Positions 56,409 to 64,000 of a stretch of 64,000 bases of DNA are shown piece by piece (position 1 is the first letter of the stretch; each line of letters opens with the position of its first letter). The notes under the pieces are model-generated. The model did not search any database. It was not told the origin of the DNA and saw only the letters and a program-made list of their open reading frames with translations. Location of the stretch: NCBI GenBank assembly GCA_029204225.1, contig CM055106.1:46051180-46115179 (forward strand), given 5' to 3'. Source of the DNA: Diphasiastrum complanatum (lineage: Eukaryota; Streptophyta; Lycopodiopsida; Lycopodiales; Lycopodiaceae). A program made the translations under genes and the position numbers.

Positions 56409-56785
56409 TTACGGCCATAATGGGGGGGTTTGTACCATTAGGGAGTTGTCTTAGACATAGGGGCCAGGCCTAATTTGGACAATAGCTAAGTAAGATCTTA
56501 GGCTATGCCTGCATGCAATATAGGCATGTGTATTGCATCCTAGTATGGGATAAGATGTACATGCACTATGTCTATGCATGGGTCTTTGCTATTGTGAGTT
56601 AGGAGTGCCTACATGCAGTGGACGAAACCGTCCCAACCAAACCTAGACCGTCCGATCTAGCCCCCGAGCACTAGGGAGTATGGCAAATCTCTATGATAGG
56701 AAGCACTTACCAATCTGACAACATAACGGTCACAGACTCTCAATGATCCAAATGGACACATGAGAGGGTATATATAGAGAGTAGC
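56409..56785 (+). repeat. Element H 5' LTR fragment and related LTR relic
   Basis: Starts TGTTACGGCCATAATGGGGG, matching TGTTATGGCCCTAATGG at 57,481. The right half (about 56,620-56,700) contains CCAACCAAACCTAGACC and CTAGCCCCCGAGCACTAGG, words of the F-type LTR in reverse orientation. The segment is therefore a mosaic. It passes directly into integrase coding, with no primer site or gag. Confidence 0.55.
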
Positions 56786-57404
56786 TCAAGTGTTTGTTGA
56801 ACGTTTGTTTAGGCTATATGAGTTGCCATCTAACATTGTTAGTGATCGGGATCCTAAGTTTACGGGCCGATTTTGGACGACAATATTTGAAAAGCTTGAG
56901 ACGTTTTTGAGCATGGGCTCGACTGATCATCCGAAATCCGATGGTCAGACAGAGAGGACTAATCAGATGATGGAACAAATGCTTCGTGCATACGTTTTGC
57001 TTAGGCAATCTCAGTGGGAAAAGTATCTTCCATTGATTGAGTTTGCTTATAATAGTAGTAAGCATTTGGCTACTGGATATAATCCGTTTATGCTTATGTA
57101 TGGATTTCAGTCTAGATCTTCGATAATGGTTGAAACTGAGTCGATTAAAGTTTCGAAAGTAGCGAATTTCTTGTGTGAAATGCAAGAAATGTTACAGTTA
57201 GCATGTGAAAATGTTCTAAGTGCCCAAGATCGGGTAAGACATTTTGCTAATCTAAAAAGATCGTCTCGAGAGTTTCAAGTTGGAGATTGGATTTTTTTAG
57301 AACCTGAAAAGATTCTTGATACTAGATCCAAGCGATTGCAAAATCGGGATGTTATTGAGCATCTGGTTTGTTGTAAAGGATATTCTGATGATGAGGATTC
57401 TTGA
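56786..57404 (+). pseudogene. Element H integrase fragment with chromodomain
   Basis: Reads FVERLFRLYELPSNIVSDRD, PKFTGRFW, HPKSDGQTERTNQ, FAYNSSKHLATGYNPF and MLMYGF, then LKRSSREFQVGDWIFL. The GPY/F module is missing. The frame goes straight into EPEKILDTRSKRLQN and EHLVCCKGYSDDEDS, a chromodomain whose LVRWKG is LVCCKG and whose next Trp is TGA (57,402-57,404). The start of the core (first catalytic Asp) and everything upstream is deleted. It is the same clade as element F. Confidence 0.85.
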
Positions 57405-57525
57405 GAACTAGAAGGTAATCTAAGGAAGAGTTTCCCGGACTTTGAGTTATGAGGACAGAACTAAAATAAGGGGGGAGGTATGTTATGGCCCTAATGGGGG
57501 GATTTCTTCCATTAGGGGGCTACCT
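57405..57525 (+). repeat. Element H 3' end: polypurine tract and LTR stub
   Basis: AATAAGGGGGGAGGTA is followed at 57,481 by TGTTATGGCCCTAATGG, matching the LTR start at 56,409. The LTR is cut after about 45 bp, where gag J2 sequence begins. Confidence 0.7.
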
Positions 57526-58295
57526 TATTGTCGGGCTACGCATCCTATTGATGCTTGCCCTTCATATCAGCTTATCCAAGCACACGCCATCCAACAATAT
57601 GAAGACCAACTATCTCAATCTGGACATTCCTCACATTATCACGAATATCCACTAGAAAGTCTAGAACCACTAGCCATACAAGATGGCTATGCTGTTATAC
57701 AAGGGCCATTGAACAACAGATGTTTCATCTATGTTGAAACCGGCCACTTCATGATTGATTGTCCAGTCAAGACCAAGTACCACGCCGATTGTCCCGACTG
57801 TGTCAGAAAACACAGTTTCAAAGACTGTCCAAAACAACCAAGTAAGATCCTACCTGCCCGCTACGTTAGTTATGAATCATGATAGGATCCTCACGACAAC
57901 ACCACACGAGCACCATAGCGACCAACAATTAAACATGCTGTTCAATCGAGAAGTTACTTGTGAACTTCTACATCACCATGCCATTTACCGGATCAATAAT
58001 CACATATAGACATTATATGAAATGAGTTGTTGCAAGACGTAGAGGAAACAGACGTCATCTACTACTTTTTCCATACAAGAGCAACCTCACCAGGGAATTG
58101 ACATTTTCACAACAGTCCTGCAACATCAAATCTATATGTCTTTTCATTTTCTGATGAGATTTCCAACACCTACATAAAACAAACCACATATGGGCATCAG
58201 AAATCTATCAAAGATTCATTTTATGAATCTCATGATTTGAAAGCTACTAATGGGAATAGTATCTTCTTATTCTATGCATTTCAAGCCATATGTTA
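57526..58295 (+). pseudogene. Gypsy gag fragment J2 (zinc-knuckle region)
   Basis: The frame to 57,882 reads ACPSYQLIQAHAIQQYEDQL, LAIQDGYAVIQGPLNNRCFI, TGHFMIDCPVKTKYHADCPDC and RKHSFKDCPKQPSKILPARY. It matches J1 (38,341-38,500). The first knuckle is CFIYVETGHFMIDC, so its second Cys is Tyr. The second is CPDCVRKHSFKDC. The frame after 57,882 is unassigned. Its last five bases, TGTTA, face the element E LTR end. Confidence 0.75.
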
Positions 58296-58503
58296 CTTTT
58301 ACAAGTAGAGGTGAGGAAGTCCTCCAAATCCAAGGTAGAGCTTCCAAATGTCCTCCAAGCAACCTGCAAGCTTCAAGATGCTCCCCAACTCCAAGCTAGG
58401 ATGCCTCCACCTGCAAGTAAGGATCTGCAAGCCTCCAAGGATCTCTCCTCCACGTGTGTCCCTACTCTTTAAACACACAGATAGATAACAAGTTGGCCTC
58501 AAG
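58296..58503 (-). repeat. Displaced, inverted right end of the element E 3' LTR (208 bp)
   Basis: On the minus strand it reads CTTGAGGCCAACTTG... to ...CTACTTGTAAAAG. This corresponds to 46,968-47,175 of the 5' LTR at the same length of 208 bp. Only 8 bases (GGTGAATA) of the LTR are missing between this piece and 53,497. The bases beyond its end, TAACA, nearly match TGACA at the other end of element E. Confidence 0.88.
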
Positions 58504-58860
58504 TCCGTACATAGATCAATTTTCGTGAAGTATTTAGCTCCATTCAACCGATCTATGAGATCATCCATCCTGGGTAATGAATATTTATTCTTAACTGTAA
58601 GTTTGTTTAGACCCTTGTAATCTACACATAGCCGAAAACCCCCATCTTTCTTTATCTTAAGGAGGACAGATGCTCCCTATGGAGACTTACTTGGTCTAAT
58701 GTGCCCCATCATGAGATATTCCTTGATTTGCCCAGCCACTTCCTCCTCTACCTTTTGACTAAATCGATATGGTTGTCTGAAGATAGGACGACCGTCGGGC
58801 AAAAGATCTATGTCCACCGACCGAGTGGTTAAGGTAGCTGTTTCGAAAAAACTTCACTAA
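58504..58860 (-). pseudogene. Element F reverse transcriptase, N-terminal part
   Basis: Minus-strand reading of about 58,760-58,513: [56 protein letters not shown]. It stops precisely where the plus-strand fragment at 53,498 resumes with YHQIRIHP. A TAG at 58,677-58,679 replaces the Trp of SPWG. About nine bases of unclear origin (58,504-58,512) lie at the junction. Upstream (58,740-58,860) are traces of the pre-RT region. Confidence 0.87.
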
Positions 58861-58918
58861 ACTCTTGTTTTAAATCTTGCAATAGTTGTTGTTCCTAATG
58901 TGAATTTTCGGTGTTTAA

Positions 58919-59344
58919 TCATGAAAACACATTCACATCACCAACATCACAATGCATCCGAGATTTTAAAAGCAAATAAAAGGGTTCATATTCAGAATCA
59001 TGAAGTTTCTCTATTGATTCAGTCAAGGAAATCATCGGCGATGGAAGTACATCGGTCTCTCCAGAAATAGAAACAATTTGATCAAACTTATTCTTAAATA
59101 TCACAATATGATTTTTAAAATCTATTTTCAAAGAATCTGATTTATCGAAAAACCATTCATAGCCCAAGATCACATCAGTTCGGTCCAGATTCATGACATG
59201 GAAGTCCAACGGCTCAACATGGTCCTGCATCCGAGGCTCTAAGTTTGAGACTTTGACATCCCATATCTCAGTGTCTGACCCTGAGGCAAGAAGGACCACG
59301 TAACGGTGATCACTAGCCATGGTGGGCACTCGGAGCTTCTGCAC
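58919..59344 (-). pseudogene. Element F protease C-terminal part
   Basis: Reads MQKLRVPTMASDHRYVVLLASG, VEPLDFHVMNLDRTDVILGYEWFF, and a linker to LLKSRMHCD. ILGYEWF is the conserved end of gypsy retropepsins. The catalytic DTG region should lie just upstream but is missing, because the primer site follows within about 20 bp. A large deletion has removed gag and the protease N-terminus. Confidence 0.8.
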
Positions 59345-59360
59345 AAGTCGAGCATTCCCA

Positions 59361-59374
59361 TGGCTCTAATAGCA
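59361..59374 (-). other. Element F primer-binding site (degraded)
   Basis: On the minus strand TGCTATTAGAGCCA is a damaged form of TGGTATCAGAGCCA. It lies between the 5' LTR and the protease fragment, which shows how close the deletion comes. Confidence 0.6.
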
Positions 59375-59871
59375 ATATAAAGTCCTCACTACAGGATACT
59401 AGTCAAAGCATACCATCAAAGCAACAACACAAGGGAACGGGTGGTGGATAAACCAACTTAACCAAACCTAGATCGCACGGATATAGCCACCAAGCTATGG
59501 ATCAATCATAATCACGGAAAGAGGAATCACACTAGCAGCATGTAGCTACCAAATCACAGAATCAAGCATACACTAGTGAGAGCCCAATAAGTATACTCAT
59601 ACACGCCAAGGCCCATGCACCACTAGTAGTGCACTGTGACACCTCACAAGACACCTCTGCAGCCTATTTGGACCATGTCATCTAGTTCTCTAATGACTCA
59701 CTAATAGACCCATACCAACTCCACCACCATGTGTTTAGGCTTATAACCATTAATTATGACCATGTAAACATAAGAACCCCAATTCCCTTATAGTCACAAT
59801 TAACTTACTGGTTGTTGGTCTACCGGTCCCTAGCGTGGACACGCTACCTGAGACCAATCATGGGCATGACA
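59375..59871 (-). repeat. Element F 5' LTR (~497 bp)
   Basis: Begins TGTCATGCCCATGATTGG at 59,871 and matches 55,944-56,408 in inverse orientation. It extends about 30 bp further, to near the degraded primer site. LTRs of one element should be direct repeats; here they face each other. That is explained by the inversion of 53,498-58,503. Confidence 0.85.
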
Positions 59872-60150
59872 ATTCTGGTGATGCAATGGGTCTAGTTTCA
59901 AACCTTGCGCGAGTGATCCAAACCATGATTGATGAGAAAAAAGACATGAACAAGCGCATATCTGATCTGGGGACATAGAACACACTGATTAGCCAAAAGG
60001 TTATTCAGTTGAGCCGCGAGCTGAAGATTGCCAGACAACACGAGGCAAAGTTTGAAGCTCAGTTAAAGAAGGCCAACAAGTCAGCCGCCCACCAACACCT
60101 GGAAGACTATGTGGCGACCCTTCAAAATGCACTCACCACAGCGCAAGACA
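59872..60150 (+). pseudogene. Coiled-coil coding fragment between two LTRs
   Basis: The plus frame reads MGLVSNLARVIQTMIDEKKDMNKRISDLGT, a TAG, and then MSRELKIARQHEAKFEAQ and LEDYVATLQNALTTAQD. Heptad-like charge and hydrophobic spacing indicate a coiled coil. It is cut on the left by element F's LTR and on the right by element G's LTR. Its family is unknown; it may be a retroelement gag spacer or a host gene exon. Confidence 0.4.
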
Positions 60151-60707
60151 TGTTGGATTATTCTCCTTCTTACTATTCGACTAATCAGTTTTAATTTTCA
60201 TCCATTGTTTATCCAGTCCTGCAGATTTTCCCGTGTTTTTATAGAGTCTGCAAAATTACAAGTGTTTTTACACAGTCTGTAGAATTACACGGAGTTTACG
60301 ACAGTGTCTTCTTTTTTGCCTGTCAGGAATCCCGTTAAAAAATGCAGTGTCTCCTTTTTCGCATTTTTTGCCTGACATAAATCTCGTGTAAAATCACAGT
60401 GTCGCATTTTTCACTTTTTTCAAAGAGCCTCAAATGTTAAGGAAATGACTCTGGCAAAGCGTAGGGCAACCCTAAATGAGATTTAAAGGCACGTTCTCTT
60501 TTTTTTTTTTCTTTTTCGCAAAAAATCCGACAATGTTGCATGTGGTTGTTTTAGTTCATTTCTACAGAGCTACAGTTTTGGTTCATTTATGCAAACCGAA
60601 CGTTTACGTCCAATTTCACCGCTTATCAACAATCAGTGACAAGGACCGGTGGATGCCAACTGATCACCAGCCAACTGACGATCGCAATTGACGACCTAAT
60701 TTCTTAG

Positions 60708-60716
60708 TATAAATAG
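60708..60716 (+). promoter_or_regulatory. TATA box of element G LTR
   Basis: TATAAATAG lies about 75 bp before the (CT)n tract. A transcript starting about 30 bp downstream would carry the whole CT tract in its 5' leader. Confidence 0.75.
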
Positions 60717-60779
60717 CTGTTCATATTCATATAATTTCATCATCAGAAATTCAAGTTACGATCAAGCATTCGAATAGTT

Positions 60780-60911
<132 letters not shown>

Positions 60912-61465
60912 CCTGCGAGCTTGAACCGTGACTCCTGAGCATTTTAGCTCACTTCTTAGAGTTGGTTTAGAGATTGCTATTGCGCCACTGCTTATCACCA
61001 TTGCGCTTAATTTAGACTTTCATTTTAGCCGCTCAGAGATAGCATAGAGTACGCGACTTTGATCCGCAACTTATTGTACTCATTTACTTCTGTTACGTTT
61101 TCATACTGAATCAATACTATTCTTCATTGTGTTCAATTTTCGTCTCAGAATATATGCGTTTTCTGTATTTCTTCGCAACTAATTCGTGAACAATTCGCAA
61201 CTAATTATTTATCTAATAATTTTCGATGCTTAATTGTTTGGCTTCATAATCACTGTAGTACTGGCGATTTCAAAGTAAGTTACTATAAGTTCAAACATGA
61301 TTTCTATTACTATTGTTTTGTTTGAAATTGATAGGCGTAGTCATGCATTGGAAAGATGAAGATAGTTTATTTCACCATGCACGAAAAGTTTTCTTTCTAG
61401 ACACATGAATTATTTTCATTTGTTTCTTTTTGAGCTAGACCTATCTTCTGCACACCACTTTCCGA

Positions 61466-61478
61466 ATGGTATCAGAAT
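61466..61478 (+). other. Element G primer-binding site
   Basis: TGGTATCAGA, followed by ATG instead of GC, is a slightly damaged tRNA-Met primer site. A second TGATATCAGAGC lies at about 61,507-61,518. Confidence 0.65.
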
Positions 61479-61668
61479 GATTTCACTACTTATCTGATTC
61501 CAACATGATATCAGAGCGAAAGCTTTAATACTTGATATCTTTCACGATATCAAATTGATATTATACTCTTCAGTTCTTTTCAACCTTTCAGTATCAGAGA
61601 ATTAATTTCCAATTGTTGGCATTACTGCATCTTAGCGTCATCGATACAATCGACAGACTAAGTTCCAG

Positions 61669-62150
61669 ATGGGTTCTCAAAGAAAAGTCGGTCTTATCGC
61701 AAACAAGCTGAATGGATCCAGTTATCATTTGTGAAAATTTAAGATGAAGACCTTGCTAATCGCCAACAACTTATGGGATGTTGTTATAGGTATAGAAGTA
61801 AAACCTGAAGATGATGACTCAAAGTGAAAATCGAAGGATGGTAAAGCTTTTGCGCTTATTATCCTCAATATATCAGATACAAAGATTTCATCTCTCTAGG
61901 TTGAAATGGACGAAGGCACATTCATGGTCAAAGATCAAAGCACATTTTTGGATGATTCATGGTTTCTGGATTCTGGAACAACTCAACATATGACCAATCA
62001 ATGAAATCAATGACGGATCAAAAAATGAAGATGTTGCATATCAACTACAGTATGGTGGAAATAATCAACTTCCTATATTACCCAGAAGATCTTCAAGGAC
62101 TAGCAGACCAGCTAATTGGTATATCGTCGAGTCTGCAGCTTATCTTATTC
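61669..62150 (+). pseudogene. Element G gag-protease remnant, fused to pre-RT linker
   Basis: ATG at 61,669 begins MGSQRKVGLIANKLNGSSYH, a copia gag start. Stops at 61,732-61,734 (TGA for Trp) and 61,825-61,827 (TGA for Trp) follow, with a TAG near 61,898. The sequence then jumps to SWFLDSGTTQHMT, the protease with DSG intact. After a short stretch it reads LPRRSSRTSRPANWY, the linker that normally precedes RT. The capsid centre, zinc knuckle, most of the protease and the entire integrase are missing. Confidence 0.8.
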
Positions 62151-62886
62151 AATAACCGACGTCTGTCCAAGAGGCACTCAGTCAGCCTGATTCAGATCTC
62201 TAGAAAGAAGCTATGGATAAAGAGTATTCATCTCTTATCAAGAGATGGACGTGGACGATTGTCGAATTACCTGCCAGCAGAAACGTAGTTGATTGAAAAT
62301 GGATTTTCAAAGTCAAGTACAACGTAGATGGAAGCATCAACAGAAGAAAGGCACGACTTGTAGCCAGAGGATTTTCTTAGGTATACAACATAGATTACAG
62401 TGAGGCCTTCAGTCCAGTAGTCAAGCATTCCTCTATTCGACTTTTGTTGTCATTTGCCGCTACAGCAGATTTGTTTTACATCAAATGGTTGTACAGACAA
62501 CATATCTTAATGGAGTTATCGAAGAAGACATTTACATGGTGCAACCTGAAGGTTATATTATCGAGGGTAAACACAATCATGTTTGTAAATTCCATAAGGC
62601 ACTTTATGGCTTGAAGCAATCTGCTCGAACATGGTTTCAAAGGATCAATACTTTTCTTATTGATCATGGCTATACACCTAGCTCTTCAGATTCAAACGTT
62701 TACTTCAAAGCAGTGCAACAGTCTTTTATCATTATCACTTTGTATGTGGATGATACACTGCTTTTCAACAATAGTACCGATTTGATAAAAGAAGCCAAGA
62801 CAATGCTATCTTCCGAATTCGACATGACCGATCTGGGCGAAGCTCATTTCTACCTTGGTATACAGATCCACAGAGACAGAAAATAG
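62150..62886 (+). pseudogene. Element G reverse transcriptase
   Basis: In pieces: VQEALSQPDSDLWKEAMDKEY and WTWTIVELPASRNVVD*KWIFKVKYNVDGSI, then RRKARLVARGFS*VYNIDYSEAFSPVVK and STIRLLLSFAATAD-like sequence. From 62,485 the frame opens: TYLNGVIEEDIYMVQPEGYI, ALYGLKQSARTWFQRINTF, YVDDTLLFNNSTDLIKEA and MTDLGEAHFYLGIQI. YVDD is intact. Stops (TGA near 62,292 for Cys/Trp and TAG near 62,380) and a frameshift around 62,480 break it. Confidence 0.87.
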
Positions 62887-63736
62887 AAGTTGGTCTACAT
62901 TACACAACAGAGGTACATCTACAACATGTTAGTCAGATATAATCTGATGAATAGCAAGTTAGCTCTCTCACGAATGGAACCAGGACTCAAATTATAAAAG
63001 GACCAGTGTCCCCAGACAATTCATGAGAAGCAGCAGATGCGTGAGTATCCTTATCATTTTATTATAGGATCTATGATGTACGCCATGATCTGTACCATGC
63101 CAGACATAACTTTTGTAGTCAGCTCTCTCAGTCAGTATATGACTAATATTGGTATAACACATTGGCAGGCTCTTATCAGAGTCATGAGATATCTTTGAGC
63201 TACTATAGACTTTTGCATTTTGGAGTAGTCGGCAGCGACAAACTCAGTTTACTTAATGGTTACACAAAAGCAAGTGGGCAGGAGATGTAGACACTCGTAA
63301 ATCTACTTCCAGATTTACATTCTTCCTCACCAATGGTCCAGTTTCTTGGAACAGTCGCAAGCAATCTTCGATAGCTCTATCTTCCACTGGTTCAGAGTAT
63401 ATCGCAGCCTCTCAAGCTACAAAGGAAGCAATTTGATTGAGGAACTTACTCTCAGATATCGGCCTGAATCAATATGCTCCGACAACATTATTTTGTGATA
63501 GTCAAAGTGCCATCGCTTTATCAACCAACCCTAGATTTCATTCCAGGAGAAAGCACATTGAACTGAAGTATCATTTTGTAAGAAGCAAAGTTCTCAACGA
63601 AGAGGTCAGACTGCAGTACTGTAGAACGCAAGATATGACAACAGATGTTTTTACTAAAGCATTAAGGTTGGAGTCACACAGAAGATTCTGTGTAGAACTA
63701 AGTTTGAAGGTCAAGGCATTCAAGGATTCAGATTAA
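62887..63736 (+). pseudogene. Element G RT end and RNase H
   Basis: Pieces include QRYIYNMLVRYNLMN, GSMMYAMICTMPDITFVVSSLSQYM and KSTSRFTFFLTNGPVSWNSRKQSSIALSSTGSEYIAAS. The open frame 63,437-63,736 follows with FCDSQSAIALSTNPRFHSRRKHIELKYHFVRSKV and MTTDVFTKAL. These are normal copia RNase H motifs. Several stops and shifts precede 63,437. It ends directly before the polypurine tract. Confidence 0.87.
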
Positions 63737-63743
63737 GGGGGAG
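63732..63743 (+). other. Element G polypurine tract
   Basis: ATTAAGGGGGAG directly precedes the 3' LTR start TGTTGG. Confidence 0.85.
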
Positions 63744-64000
63744 TGTTGGATTATTCTCTTTCTTACTAATCGCCTAATCGATTTTAATCTTCATCCATTG
63801 TTTATCCAGCCATGTGGATTTTCCCGTGTTGTTATACAGTTTGTAGAATTACAAGTGTTTTAATACAGTCTGTAGAATTACACAGAGTTTACGACAGTGT
63901 TTCCTTTTTCGCCTCTCAAGAATCCTGTTGAAAAATGCAGTGTCTCCTTTTTCGCATTTTTCGCTTGACAAAAATCTCGTGTAAAATCATAGTGTTGCAT
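63744..64000 (+). repeat. Element G 3' LTR, left part (runs off the window)
   Basis: Matches 60,151-60,410 with scattered differences, including the TTTACGACAGTGT and TCTCCTTTTTCGCATTTTT stretches. The rest is beyond the window, so it cannot be seen whether this LTR also carries the CT tract. Confidence 0.88.

Overview
The window is AT-rich nuclear DNA from a land plant. One host gene stands in a large nest of decayed LTR retrotransposons. The plant assignment rests on three things: an SR45a/transformer-2-like splicing factor with plant-type introns; Ty1/copia and Ty3/gypsy elements primed by initiator tRNA-Met or tRNA-Asp; and chromodomain gypsy elements. The species cannot be named from the sequence. 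No bacterial operon, CRISPR array or rRNA gene is visible.

Left arm (1-24,200). Positions 1-2,080 hold a minus-strand gypsy pol remnant followed by an A-rich tract with many TTCNNGAA palindromes. From 2,862 to 12,906 lies a plus-strand copia element (A). A minus-strand copy of the same family (B, 5,724-11,113) is inserted in its reverse transcriptase, flanked by the 5-bp duplication ACTCT. Positions 13,000-19,700 hold microsatellites, hairpin-like and TTCGCGA-type repeats and few coding traces. Fragments of two further copia elements and one gypsy gag-protease follow (19,789-23,505).

Host gene (24,200-34,100). The SR45a-like gene runs on the minus strand from 33,819 to 28,435. Seven coding exons join in frame into 209 codons: a short N-terminal RS segment, an RRM with RNP2 and RNP1, an RTPTPG linker and a C-terminal RS domain. 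The first coding exon ends exactly after the ATG. Intron 1 is about 3.1 kb and holds a putative 20-nt cassette exon that also ends in ATG, an 8-bp-TSD hAT-like MITE, and three degenerate ~175-bp repeats.

Right arm (34,300-64,000). This is a mosaic of a copia RT remnant, LTR ends with tRNA-Met and tRNA-Asp primer sites, several gag fragments with zinc knuckles, and three chromovirus-type gypsy elements (E, F, H). Element E (46,280 onward) has both LTRs, gag, protease, RT, RNase H, integrase and chromodomain. Its 3' LTR is split: the missing 208 bp lie inverted at 58,296-58,503. Element F's reverse transcriptase is split at the same two points, so one ~5-kb inversion (53,498-58,503) explains both breaks. 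The window ends in copia element G (60,151 to beyond 64,000), which has lost its integrase and carries a ~127-bp (CT)n tract in its 5' LTR.

Nearly every retroelement ORF is broken, and many breaks are Trp or Gln codons turned into stops by C-to-T type changes, as expected for methylated, silenced DNA. I found no convincing new multi-gene system. The best candidates for a second look are the start-codon-switching cassette exon of the SR gene and the LTR/RT inversion.
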